Assembly: GCA_018223435.1 (NCBI GenBank) | Contig: JAGTTO010000001.1 | Location: forward strand, 620,001 to 684,000 | Direction of reading: 5' to 3' | Source of the DNA: Lachnospiraceae bacterium Marseille-Q4251 | GTDB lineage: Bacteria; Bacillota; Clostridia; Lachnospirales; Lachnospiraceae | DNA: 64,000 nucleotides | In this document: positions 31,382-39,215 of the stretch, piece by piece | How the letters are laid out: each line of letters opens with the position of its first letter | Numbering within the stretch: position 1 is the stretch's first letter | Notes under the pieces: generated by a model | The model's input: only the letters and a program-made list of their open reading frames with translations | What the model was told of the DNA's origin: nothing | The model's database searches: none | Translations under genes and position numbers: made by a program

Positions 31382-31443
31382 GCCAGGAAATAGGGGGCTT
31401 ACGTCAGACTGGCATGCCAGGAAATAGAGGGGCTTACGTCAGA
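31382..31443. repeat. Two-copy direct repeat in the loop of the inverted duplication
   Basis: GCCAGGAAATAG followed by GGGCTTACGTCAGAC occurs twice with a 33-base period (31382-31409 and 31415-31443, one base longer). The rest of the stretch 31284-31651 contains no gene that I can support. Confidence 0.7.
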
Positions 31444-31651
31444 CCGGGAGGTAACGACGATGTTTTCCAAGTTGCAGACATAAAATCAGCCAAACAATTA
31501 CTCGTTTATTGTCTTGTTTTCAACTTGTAGACAAAGATTTAACCACCATTGCTGTTGTGATATATTAATAAGCAGAAAGGCGGACACACCATGAGTGACT
31601 CTGATTGTTCCCCTCTGCATATTCCCGTAGAGGCTTCCAAAGCCACTATAT

Positions 31652-31683
31652 AAAAAAAGAGCTAAGACTTCACATCTTAACTC
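31652..31683 (-). terminator. Terminator of the minus-strand tRNA-Leu pair
   Basis: GAGTTAAGA/TCTTAGCTC stem (one G-T pair) followed by T7 on the minus strand. Confidence 0.75.
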
Positions 31684-31716
31684 TCATTTCCGCAATTCAT
31701 TTTAAACAAAAAAGAA

Positions 31717-31800
31717 TGCGGAAGGCGGGACTTGAACCCGCACGGTATTGCTACCACAGGCACCTGAAGCCTGCGCGTCTGCCAATTCCGCCACTTCCGC
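31717..31800 (-). tRNA. tRNA-Leu (anticodon CAG), copy 3
   Basis: Inverted copy of the gene at 31129-31212, in the right arm of the duplication. Confidence 0.96.
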
Positions 31801-31834
31801 ATTTTGTTCGCTGCATCCAACTTTTTAAGAAGGA

Positions 31835-31918
31835 TGCGGGAGATGGGACTTGAACCCACACGTCGTTGCCAACACTAGATCCTTAGTCTAGCCTGTCTGC
31901 CAATTCCAGCACTCCCGC
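31835..31918 (-). tRNA. tRNA-Leu (anticodon AAG), copy 2
   Basis: Inverted copy of the gene at 31005-31088, with the same anticodon loop CTAAGGA. Confidence 0.9.
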
Positions 31919-31957
31919 TCGCTCTATGAAGTTTTCTGTTCCTCACAAACATTTAGT

Positions 31958-31986
31958 ATTATACATGTAATTCCGCCATCTGTCAA
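31958..31986 (-). promoter_or_regulatory. Promoter of the minus-strand tRNA-Leu pair
   Basis: TTGACA and TATAAT with a 17-bp spacer, preceded by AAAAAAAGTGG. Confidence 0.85.
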
Positions 31987-32178
31987 CCACTTTTTTTCAA
32001 TTTTTCCAATTTTTTATCCACCAGAATATACTAAAAAGCTTTCAATCATCCAAGCAGAGTTGCAGGCAAAGCAACCGTCCTGATACTCACGAACATTTAG
32101 CAGTTTTGCAGAATATGAACAATGCAACACGCCAAACCATCAGGGACAGAAAAAGCCATTAACTCCGTCCCCAGTGGC

Positions 32179-32448
32179 TCATCTCACATGGAAGCCGCTC
32201 TCCTCGATAACATCCATATCCATGCAGCTCATGCGGTCGATCCACGCATAACTCATTCTCTTCAGCTGTTCCAGCAGCTTCGCGATGGCCGCCGGGTCGC
32301 CCTGAACTTCCATCTCCACACTTCCGTCCCATTCATTTTTCACCCAGCCTGTAAGGCCAAGGCCAGAAGCCATCCATCTGGCTCTGGAGCGGAAGCCCAC
32401 ACCCTGGACGTTTCCGTAAAAACAAAAATGTTTTCTTACTTTCTTCAT
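32179..32448 (-). CDS. acyP: Acylphosphatase
   Basis: An 89-residue protein that hydrolyses the carboxyl-phosphate bond of acylphosphates such as acetyl phosphate. The motif YGNVQGVGFRSRARWMA carries the catalytic arginine, and GWVKNEWDGSVEMEVQG the conserved asparagine. Normal length for the family. It is read after the RNase P RNA gene with a terminator between them, so it probably has its own promoter (AT-rich region at 32494-32520). A hairpin GGGACGGA/TCTGTCCC at 32143-32171 follows it, without a clear T run. The stretch 31987-32142 shows nothing else. Confidence 0.93.
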   Translation of the reverse strand: MKKVRKHFCFYGNVQGVGFRSRARWMASGLGLTGWVKNEWDGSVEMEVQGDPAAIAKLLEQLKRMSYAWIDRMSCMDMDVIEESGFHVR

Positions 32449-32473
32449 TCGATCTTCCTCTGGATAAAGTAAA

Positions 32474-32493
32474 ACCCGCAGCGGACTGCGGGT
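32474..32493 (-). terminator. Terminator of the RNase P RNA gene
   Basis: ACCCGCAG/CTGCGGGT, 8-bp perfect stem with a TCCG loop, followed by TTT on the minus strand. Confidence 0.8.
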
Positions 32494-32521
32494 ATTCCTT
32501 CTATATATAATATACTTTTTT

Positions 32522-32868
32522 AATGAGCAAAACGATAAGCCGGGTTATGTCGTTGGATGGTCATCTATCTAGGCCTGCTGTTGCCAGCAGGCTCAAGCGA
32601 CCTACCTGAGACCGACGGGCCGCCGTATGTCTCTATTCGGTCTTGCTTCGGATGGGGTTTACATGTGCCCCGTCTGTTACCAGCCGGGCGGTAGTCTCTT
32701 ACACTGCCCTTCCACCCTTACCCGCCAAAGCGGGCGGTTCATTTCTGTTGCACTGTCCTTGGAGTCGCCTCCACCGGATGTTATCCGGCACCCTGCCCTG
32801 TGAAGCCCGGACTTTCCTCGTCTGACACCTTTCGGACTGTCAGCCGCGACCATCTGTCTTACTCATTG
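32522..32868 (-). ncRNA. rnpB: RNase P RNA (class A)
   Basis: About 347 nt. The minus strand has the conserved 5' core GAGGAAAGTCCGGGCTTC, the central ACAGAAATGAACCG and the 3' core with GGTAGGTC and ACCCGGCTTATCG. The ends AATGAG/CTCATT form helix P1. It is the ribozyme that matures tRNA 5' ends. The exact ends are estimated from P1. Confidence 0.93.
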
Positions 32869-32873
32869 CATAA

Positions 32874-32917
32874 GAGAAAAGGCAGTCTTGCCGGATTTCT
32901 CCATTCAGCCTGCCTTT
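32874..32917 (-). terminator. Terminator of the infC-rpmI-rplT operon
   Basis: AAAGGCAG/CTGCCTTT stem with an imperfect inner stem, followed by TTCTC, 15 bases after the rplT stop. Confidence 0.65.
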
Positions 32918-32931
32918 ATGATCCACTTATC

Positions 32932-33288
32932 TTAAGCCAGTTTGCTCTTTGCCAGCTCTGCCAGAGTCTTGAAGCCCTCAGCATCGTTGATAGCCATGTC
33001 AGCCAGGATCTTTCTGTTCATCTCAACGCCAGCCAGTTTCAGGCCATACATGAATTTGCTGTAGGAAAGACCATTCATACGAGCTGCTGCGTTGATACGA
33101 GCGATCCACAGCTGTCTGAACTGACGCTTTCTCTCTTTTCTTCCTGCATAGGAGCTGGTCAGAGCTCTCATGACAGACTGTTTTGCGATTCTATACTGTT
33201 TGGAACGTGCGCCTCTGTAACCTTTTGCCAGTTTCAGGGTTCTGTTATGTCTCTTCTTAGCGTTTAAGCCGCCTTTAATTCTTGCCAT
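32932..33288 (-). CDS. rplT: Ribosomal protein L20
   Basis: 118 residues, [19 protein letters not shown] with the basic N-terminal tail that binds 23S rRNA, and the globular domain ending [12 protein letters not shown]. Full length. Last gene of the operon; L20 is the known autorepressor of this operon in Firmicutes, acting on the leader at 34110-34280. Confidence 0.98.
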   Translation of the reverse strand: MARIKGGLNAKKRHNRTLKLAKGYRGARSKQYRIAKQSVMRALTSSYAGRKERKRQFRQLWIARINAAARMNGLSYSKFMYGLKLAGVEMNRKILADMAINDAEGFKTLAELAKSKLA

Positions 33289-33316
33289 CTCTTAATTTCC
33301 TCCTTCAGTCTTTCGA

Positions 33317-33514
33317 TTATAAATACGGTAAAATCTTCTTCATGTTCTTGAAGTTGGTAGCGTCCACGATTGTAGCCTTTCTCAGGTTTCTCTTTCTCTT
33401 CGTGGTCTTCTTGGTTAAGATATGGCTCTTATAAGCTTTATTTCTCTTTAATTTACCGGTTCCTGTCTTTTTGAAACGTTTTGCAGCTGCTCTGCTGGTT
33501 TTAATCTTGGGCAT
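33317..33514 (-). CDS. rpmI: Ribosomal protein L35
   Basis: 65 residues, [20 protein letters not shown], strongly basic and of normal length for L35. Lies between infC and rplT in the conserved order; the GGAGG-type ribosome site precedes the ATG. Confidence 0.98.
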   Translation of the reverse strand: MPKIKTSRAAAKRFKKTGTGKLKRNKAYKSHILTKKTTKRKRNLRKATIVDATNFKNMKKILPYL

Positions 33515-33602
33515 TCTTATGTTCCTCCTTATTCTGAATCTATCTGCGGTTATGACACCGCACGGTCAAACCCGAAGGCTTTCCCCTATTTTAACTGCGT
33601 GA

Positions 33603-34109
33603 TTAGCGTTTTTCAGTTAAAAACATTGTCATATTTCGACCCTCGATCTTCGGGGGCTTATCCACACTGGCGACATCCTTCAGCTGTTCTGCGAAGTCGT
33701 CCAGGATGTGCTTGCTACTCTGCATATGAGCCATCTCGCGTCCACGGAAACGCAGGGTAACTTTTACCTTGTTGCCTTTCTCGATGAACTTTCTTGCCGC
33801 TCCTACCTTGGTATTCAAATCATTCACGTCAATATTCGGTGACAGGCGAACTTCTTTGACCTCGATGGTCTTCTGTTTTTTCTTAGCTTCTTTTTCTTTT
33901 CTGGCCTGCTCGTAACGATATTTTCCATAATCGATAATCTTGCAGACGGGCGGTTTAGCCGCAGGAGCAATTTTTACCAAATCAAGCTCTGCCTCTTTTG
34001 CCATCTTCATAGCATCTCTGGCAGACATAATACCTAACTGTTCTCCGTTTTCTCCAATCAAGCGGATCTCCTTATCGCGGATCTGCTCGTTAATCATTAA
34101 TTCGCTAAT
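33603..34109 (-). CDS. infC: Translation initiation factor IF-3 (AUU start)
   Basis: 168 residues. The N domain contains INEQIRDKEIRLIGENGEQL; the C domain, KPPKIEGRNMTMFL. The start is set at an ATT codon at 34107-34109, because GGAGG (34119-34123) lies 9 bases upstream of it. The first in-frame ATG (34097) is 21 bases from this site, and the upstream frame to 34259 covers the leader. An AUU start is the classical feature by which IF-3 limits its own translation. First gene of infC-rpmI-rplT. Confidence 0.92.
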   Translation of the reverse strand: MSELMINEQIRDKEIRLIGENGEQLGIMSARDAMKMAKEAELDLVKIAPAAKPPVCKIIDYGKYRYEQARKEKEAKKKQKTIEVKEVRLSPNIDVNDLNTKVGAARKFIEKGNKVKVTLRFRGREMAHMQSSKHILDDFAEQLKDVASVDKPPKIEGRNMTMFLTEKR

Positions 34110-34285
34110 TGTTTTGCACCTCCGTACCGTTGTTTGTTCATGATGATCAGCGGACATAAAAAAAGATGGACGCGATTGTCCACCATACAAATGCCCCGTT
34201 TCAACAGGGAAATCTATGAACCGCCAGTCACTGACTCGTGCTGAGGTGAGAGTGGACACTCTGCTTTCTTTTCTTAACCTGCACT
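34110..34285 (-). promoter_or_regulatory. L20-type leader of the infC operon with an attenuator
   Basis: About 175 nt between the promoter and infC. It contains inverted segments such as GTGTCCACTCTCACC and AGTCAGTGACTGGCGG and ends with an intrinsic terminator (34158-34184) before the infC ribosome site. This is the layout of the Firmicutes L20 leader, where excess L20 favours termination. Assigned from context and the terminator; the L20-binding fold was not modelled. Confidence 0.7.
34158..34184 (-). terminator. Attenuator in the infC leader
   Basis: GGTGGAC/GTCCATC 7-bp stem, loop AATCGC, followed by T7 on the minus strand, upstream of infC. Confidence 0.8.
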
Positions 34286-34314
34286 AGGATACCATAGATT
34301 TCCCACATTGTCAA
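34286..34314 (-). promoter_or_regulatory. infC operon promoter
   Basis: TTGACA and TATCCT with a 17-bp spacer, preceded by an A-tract. It starts 16 bases from the stop of the DUF1540 gene. Confidence 0.8.
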
Positions 34315-34329
34315 CAAGTTTTTTTCAAA

Positions 34330-34653
34330 TTATTTTCCACAGTTACAATGGAAAGTTCCGCACTGGGTTTCTTCCTTCTGTTTTGCAGAAGAGCCGTCGA
34401 TATCGATCTTCGGTGCGGTACAGCACTGACCCTCGTTGTACTGACAGTGACAGGCCTTACAGCCCACGTCGATGGTGGCGCTGGGAACGCCGGCGCTGCT
34501 GGTCACTCCGTTTCCGGTTCTGGCCATAAAGCTCTCACAGCAGGTTTCTCCCGGCTGCTCGGCCTCTTTTCCTCCGACGGTGATATCTCCCTTGCTGCAG
34601 TACTCTCCTTTGTTGTAGATACAGCTCATCGCTGAACAAACTAATAACGGCAT
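34330..34653 (-). CDS. DUF1540 double-repeat cysteine-rich protein
   Basis: 107 residues with two copies of the short DUF1540 motif: CSAMSCIYNKGEYCSKGDI (about 5-25) and CKACHCQYNEGQCCTAPKI (about 63-83), each followed by an ETxC segment. The cysteines probably bind a metal ion. Function unknown; such proteins are frequent in clostridia. The start is the ATG of MPLLVCS, with GGAGG 7 bases upstream; a longer frame upstream to 34752 has no ribosome site. It lies between the thrS terminator and the infC promoter and looks monocistronic. Confidence 0.88.
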   Translation of the reverse strand: MPLLVCSAMSCIYNKGEYCSKGDITVGGKEAEQPGETCCESFMARTGNGVTSSAGVPSATIDVGCKACHCQYNEGQCCTAPKIDIDGSSAKQKEETQCGTFHCNCGK

Positions 34654-34751
34654 GATACTACCTCCTTTTTTATTGGCGCACAGTAACCATTCAGGAGTCA
34701 CTATCCCGCGAGGTGTTTTGGTATGAATATGCCAAAATCCCGAGGGTTGCA

Positions 34752-34796
34752 TGCAAAAATCCCATCGCCAAAGGCGATTTTCATTGGATTTTTGCT
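34752..34796 (-). terminator. Hairpin terminator after thrS
   Basis: GCAAAAATCC and GGATTTTTGC form a 10-bp outer stem around an inner ATCGCC/GGCGAT stem; T5 lies at the end on the minus strand. About 75 bases after the thrS stop. Confidence 0.6.
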
Positions 34797-34797
34797 C

Positions 34798-34824
34798 GTA
34801 ACTGTGAAGGTACTGAACAGTTGC
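34798..34824. repeat. 27-bp palindromic repeat (GTAACTGT ends), copy 1
   Basis: GTAACTGT and ACAGTTGC are terminal inverted repeats around GAAGGTACTGA. The reverse complement matches 49876-49902 at 26 of 27 positions, and 19 bases match 61029-61047. Confidence 0.75.
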
Positions 34825-34871
34825 GTACAGAAGCAGTATCTGCCGTTATCTCATTTTTTATTCAAAAAAAT

Positions 34872-36803
34872 TTACTTCTGCTCTTCCACTTCCACCTTGC
34901 GGTTCTCGCGGTTTTTGATCTCCTCTTTGATATCAGAGATGAAGGCATCAAGACCCTTCTGGCCCTCGTCGCCTTTGAAACGGCTTCTCACAGATACGAC
35001 GCCGTCCTCTTCCTCTTTGGCGCCGACTACCAGCATATAGGGGATCTTCTGCAGTCTTGCCTCACGGATCTTGTAGCCGATCTTCTCAGCCTTGGTGTCG
35101 ATCTCGGCACGGATACCGGCCTCTTTCAGCTCAGCAAGAACTTTCTGGCCATATTCCATGTATTTATCGGAGATCGGCAGTACGCGAACCTGTACCGGAG
35201 CCAGCCAGGTCGGGAATGCGCCTGCGAAATGCTCGATCAGAATACCGATGAAACGCTCGATGGAACCGAATACAACGCGGTGAATCATAATCGGACGATG
35301 TTTCTCGCCGTCAGCTGCGATGTACTCGAGGTTAAAGCGCTGCGGCAGCTGGAAGTCAAGCTGAATGGTACCGCACTGCCAGGTTCTTCCCAGAGAATCC
35401 TCCAGATGGAAGTCGATCTTCGGTCCGTAGAATGCGCCGTCGCCCTCGTTAACTGCGTAATCCAGACCCAGATCATCCAGAGCAGCCCGAAGAGCATCGG
35501 TAGCCATCTCCCAGTCCTCGTCGCTTCCCATGGAATCTTCCGGACGGGTAGAGAGCTCTACATGATATTTGAAGCCGAAGAGGCTGTATACCTCGTCGAT
35601 CAGTTTTGCAACACCTTTGATCTCCTCACGGATCTGATCCGGAGTCATGAAGATATGGGCATCATCCTGGGTGAAGCAGCGCACACGCATCAGACCGTGG
35701 AGCTGTCCGGATTTCTCATGACGGTGAACCAGTCCCAGCTCTCCCATACGAAGCGGCAGATCACGGTAGGAACGCGGCTCGGACTCGTAAACCAGAACGC
35801 CGCCCGGGCAGTTCATCGGTTTGATAGCGAAATCCTGGTCATCGATGACGGTGGTGTACATGTTCTCTTTGTAGTGATCCCAGTGACCGGAGGTCTCCCA
35901 AAGCTGACGGTTCAGCATGATCGGGGTGGAAATCTCCTGATAGCCTGCTTTGTTGTGGATCTCTCTCCAGTAGTCCAGCAGAGTGTTTTTCAGAACCATT
36001 CCCTTCGGCAGGAAGAACGGGAAGCCCGGTCCCTCTTCTCTCATCATGAAGATACCCAGCTCTTTACCGATCTTTCTATGGTCTCTCTTCTTTGCCTCCT
36101 CGATGCGGGCAAGATACTCTTCGAGGTCTGCTTTCTTGGTAAATGCAGTACCGTAGATACGGGTCAGCATCTTGTTTTTCTCGTTTCCTCTCCAGTAAGC
36201 ACCTGCCAGGCTGGTGAGTTTGAAGGCCTTCACGGTCTTGGTGTTCATGAGGTGCGGTCCTGCACAGAGGTCCACAAACTCGCCCTGACGATAAAAGCTC
36301 AGCTCTGCATCTTCCGGAAGATCCTCAATCAGCTGTACCTTGTAGGGTTCTTCTTTTTCCTGCATGAATTTGATGGCCTCTTCGCGAGTCATTGTGAAAC
36401 GCTCCAGCGGAAGGGCTTCTTTGACGATCTTCTTCATCTCAGCCTCGATCTTCTCCAGATCCTCGCTGGTAAAAGGAGTTTCTCTGTCTACATCGTAGTA
36501 GAAACCGTCTTTGATGGAAGGTCCGATGGCCAGTTTGGTCTCCGGATACAGACGTTTGATGGCCTGAGCCATGATATGGGAAGCAGTGTGGCGGAATGCA
36601 GCTTTTCCTCCCTCGCTGTCAAAAGTCAGAATGTTCAGCTCGCAGTCAGAATCCACAACGGTACGAAGATCTACCTCCTCGCCGTTGATCTCGCCGGCAC
36701 AGGCAACCCGGGCCAGGCCCTCGCTGATGTCCATAGCGATGTCATAAACGCTTTTTGCTTCTGCGTACTCTTTTTTAGAGCCGTCTTTCAGTGTGATGAT
36801 CAT
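34872..36803 (-). CDS. thrS: Threonyl-tRNA synthetase
   Basis: 643 residues. N-terminal TGS domain (1-60), editing domain with HTASHIMAQAI, class II catalytic core (RIYGTAF, PMNCPGGVLVYE, RCFTQDDAHIF, DFHLEDSLGRTWQCGTIQLD) and a C-terminal anticodon-binding domain (QVRVLPISDKYMEYG). Complete and of normal length. The leader is a T-box, so expression should rise when uncharged tRNA-Thr accumulates. Confidence 0.98.
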   Translation of the reverse strand: MIITLKDGSKKEYAEAKSVYDIAMDISEGLARVACAGEINGEEVDLRTVVDSDCELNILTFDSEGGKAAFRHTASHIMAQAIKRLYPETKLAIGPSIKDGFYYDVDRETPFTSEDLEKIEAEMKKIVKEALPLERFTMTREEAIKFMQEKEEPYKVQLIEDLPEDAELSFYRQGEFVDLCAGPHLMNTKTVKAFKLTSLAGAYWRGNEKNKMLTRIYGTAFTKKADLEEYLARIEEAKKRDHRKIGKELGIFMMREEGPGFPFFLPKGMVLKNTLLDYWREIHNKAGYQEISTPIMLNRQLWETSGHWDHYKENMYTTVIDDQDFAIKPMNCPGGVLVYESEPRSYRDLPLRMGELGLVHRHEKSGQLHGLMRVRCFTQDDAHIFMTPDQIREEIKGVAKLIDEVYSLFGFKYHVELSTRPEDSMGSDEDWEMATDALRAALDDLGLDYAVNEGDGAFYGPKIDFHLEDSLGRTWQCGTIQLDFQLPQRFNLEYIAADGEKHRPIMIHRVVFGSIERFIGILIEHFAGAFPTWLAPVQVRVLPISDKYMEYGQKVLAELKEAGIRAEIDTKAEKIGYKIREARLQKIPYMLVVGAKEEEDGVVSVRSRFKGDEGQKGLDAFISDIKEEIKNRENRKVEVEEQK

Positions 36804-36821
36804 AATTTTCCTCCTTACAAA

Positions 36822-37066
36822 ATTAAAAGCCCCCTGTGATCCTTCTTCTCGGAAAGATCACAAGGGGCGAGTTATCATTTTCCCGCGGTTCCACCCTTAT
36901 TTCTGGCACAGCCACTCATTGAGATGATAACGGTGTCAAACCGGGCCGGATTGGGGCCGCTTAAAAAGAAGCTGGTCTTCAAATGGTTCCTGCCGGGATA
37001 CTCGCACCTCTATCATCCCTCTCTGAGACATTCTGCCACTCTATTCGTCTTCTAATGCTTTATCTG
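36822..37066 (-). promoter_or_regulatory. T-box leader of thrS
   Basis: The minus strand carries the T-box consensus GGGTGGAACCGCGGG (about 36882-36897), followed by a terminator with the stem CGCCCCTTGTGATC/GATCACAGGGGGC and a T tail (36824-36869). The 5' half has the stem I elements AGAAGACGAATAG and GGATGATAG. ACC at 36985-36987 is in a suitable place to be the Thr specifier codon, though the fold was not computed. Confidence 0.93.
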
Positions 37067-37072
37067 GGACTG

Positions 37073-37101
37073 ATTATAAACACAGCTTCTCATTTTGTCA
37101 A
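37073..37101 (-). promoter_or_regulatory. thrS promoter
   Basis: TTGACA and TATAAT with a 17-bp spacer; the -35 overlaps the stop codon region of the upstream permease gene. Confidence 0.85.
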
Positions 37102-39215
37102 GGCGTGATCCGACTTTTTTCAGAAGTTCTCTGACGCATATTATTTTCCAGGATCGTACGGATGTCCTCCGGAAGCTCACTTCCCGGCACCATAAAGGTC
37201 TGCAGGTAGTCGTCATCCGAGCCGTAGGCAGTGATGTAATAGATATCATCATCCGTATCCGGAGCCGTGCAGTACTTATAGGAAAGCATGCTCAAAAGTT
37301 CTTTTTTCTGGCTGTCGGAAATGAGATCCGTCTCTCCGGCTCCCACAGCCAGAAGATTCAAAGCGAAATCATTATTTTCATACCAGACCGTGAGCGCTCT
37401 CACCTCATTCGGGTCCAGGGTATCCGGGAAAACAACTCCGAACTGTTCCAGAACCTGAATCGTCCGCGTAAAGGACCTGAGAATAGGATAGCCGTTGTCC
37501 TCGTCGCTGATGAGGTTGGCCTCTATGCTTCCGTTTTTCACTTCCTGATGCTCCGGCTCGTAGCTGATGGACATCGTTCCCAGAAGTTCGCTGCCAGAAA
37601 TATCGCTGTATTTAAGCGTCAGAAGATCCTCCTCATAAGCCTTGGCAAACTCTTCTTTTTCCTGCTGGCTCTGGAAGGTATAACTTCCATTCCGGGTGTT
37701 GACGCCATAAGCCCAGATCGAAGAGATTTCCTCGCATTTTCTTCCGAAAATCGGATACATCGCCTTGATAAAGCCCGGCTTCTCATAAAGCTTCTCCGCA
37801 TTTTCCTCGAAAACGTCTCTGTCCACAGGGTAAGTCCGATAAACGACCCGGCCATTTTTCAGGTTATAACGGATATCCACCAGGATTTTTGTCACATCCT
37901 CCTCGGTTCCTTTGTCGGCGTTCTGACTTCCGTTCTCCGCCATGGCATAGATGGGTTCGAACTCCGTCAACTGGTAGGAATCCAGCACCTGAGTGGAATC
38001 CTCGCTGGTGGTGCTGGTGCTTGACATTTCCGTATAGGTCATGACCTGATGGTAAACGTTGGCGAGGGCATAATTATTCACTGACATGCAGGCGATCTTA
38101 TCCGCATCCGGAAGGTAAGTGTCATAGCCCAGAAGATCAAAGCGGAATACCAGAGCGATGCCAAAAGTCAGCACCGTCACCGCGAGAAGCTCCAGTGGCC
38201 GTTTCAGCACATTCCGGATATCTGTATAATAAATGAAATCCACGACTCCCGTAAATACCAGCAGCCCCAGAGCAATGCCGCCGAAAAACCAGAGATCACT
38301 CTGGGTATAGGAAAAGGTCTTGAGACAGATTCCCACGGCCAGGGAGACGGTGCAGACTGCCAGAATCTTGATGAGCACGCCGATCTTCGGGAAGACCACT
38401 GAATTTCCTGCCGCCTCCGACCTCCTGTTCCGGTAAAGGCAGACGGAAAGCAGAATCTCCACCAGTAGAAACAGAATCAGAATCCCCAGCTCCAGAAAGG
38501 GCAAATCTCCGGAAAGGCCATTTTCCACATACTGGTTCCATTTTTCTGTGAGGTCCAGCATGCAGGTGGCCGGGCAGGGATATTTCTGGAAAAGATTGGG
38601 AATCTCCTGCTCCAGATACCCCGTGTAAAAGGTCCGCTCAAAGAGCCGGTAAAGCCAGGCCACGAGACCGGTAAAGCCAAAAAGCAGCGGCACCAGAAGA
38701 ACGCTGACCAGAAGCTTCCCCGTCATCAGCATCGCCACGAGGCAGAGAAAATAGGCCACGAGAAAGATCAGTAAATAGAGGAAAAATTTCCCCAGCACCG
38801 CCTGGACAAGGTTCAGATCCGCCACATGATAGATGGCTCCCATGAAAAGCTCCTCGATCGCGGCAGCCCCCGTGGCTCCGGCAAAGATCACAAGACCGGA
38901 AGCAGCCTTTAAAAGCAGCCAGGTCTCCCGTTTCACCGGCAGGCTGTGATAGAAATCCAGCTTCGGCCGGGAATAAATATAGGAGAAACCCGTGAGGGCA
39001 CAGATAGCCGCCATCAATACCACCGCCAGCGCGTAGTAATTGTTTCCGCTGTAGGTGAGCGCATTCAGAAAACGCGGGCTCAGGTCCGTCTCCCCGTAAA
39101 TGCTGATCATCCCCTGGATGTTATCTAGGATGACTCCCGGAAAGATCAGGCAGAAAACGAGGAATGACATCACCAGGAGCCAGCTTCTCTTTTTCAGGTC
39201 ATCTTTTAACAGCAT
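37098..39215 (-). CDS. ABC transporter permease with a large C-terminal soluble domain
   Basis: 705 residues from the ATG of MLLKDDLKKRSWL. The N-terminal half contains about ten hydrophobic segments with the ABC-2-like RPKLDFYHSLPVKRETWL, and the C-terminal part (about 380-705) is hydrophilic and probably extracytoplasmic (DUF6449-like). The start lies inside the end of the ATPase gene (17-base overlap), so the two are coupled. Such pairs often stand next to GntR-family genes and act in export or envelope stress; no GntR gene is present here and the substrate is unknown. Confidence 0.82.
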   Translation of the reverse strand: MLLKDDLKKRSWLLVMSFLVFCLIFPGVILDNIQGMISIYGETDLSPRFLNALTYSGNNYYALAVVLMAAICALTGFSYIYSRPKLDFYHSLPVKRETWLLLKAASGLVIFAGATGAAAIEELFMGAIYHVADLNLVQAVLGKFFLYLLIFLVAYFLCLVAMLMTGKLLVSVLLVPLLFGFTGLVAWLYRLFERTFYTGYLEQEIPNLFQKYPCPATCMLDLTEKWNQYVENGLSGDLPFLELGILILFLLVEILLSVCLYRNRRSEAAGNSVVFPKIGVLIKILAVCTVSLAVGICLKTFSYTQSDLWFFGGIALGLLVFTGVVDFIYYTDIRNVLKRPLELLAVTVLTFGIALVFRFDLLGYDTYLPDADKIACMSVNNYALANVYHQVMTYTEMSSTSTTSEDSTQVLDSYQLTEFEPIYAMAENGSQNADKGTEEDVTKILVDIRYNLKNGRVVYRTYPVDRDVFEENAEKLYEKPGFIKAMYPIFGRKCEEISSIWAYGVNTRNGSYTFQSQQEKEEFAKAYEEDLLTLKYSDISGSELLGTMSISYEPEHQEVKNGSIEANLISDEDNGYPILRSFTRTIQVLEQFGVVFPDTLDPNEVRALTVWYENNDFALNLLAVGAGETDLISDSQKKELLSMLSYKYCTAPDTDDDIYYITAYGSDDDYLQTFMVPGSELPEDIRTILENNMRQRTSEKSRITP

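Larger units (their letters stand above)
30985..31940. repeat. Large inverted duplication of a tRNA-Leu pair
   Basis: The left arm (about 30985-31320) and the right arm (about 31615-31940) are inverted copies. Each carries tRNA-Leu(AAG), tRNA-Leu(CAG), the same spacer style (GTTGGATG...AACAAAATGCGG), a terminator and a GTGGCTTTG sequence. The tRNA genes are conserved, while the spacers and terminators have diverged. The loop (about 31321-31614) holds a short tandem repeat and no gene. Confidence 0.85.

Noticed and set aside
31382..31443. CRISPR array
   Set aside because: Only two copies with a 5-base gap between them and no cas genes in the window.
34713..36839. Open frame of 708 codons on the plus strand opposite thrS
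   Set aside because: It is the antisense shadow of thrS, whose sequence is clearly conserved; no ribosome site or family match in the plus frame.
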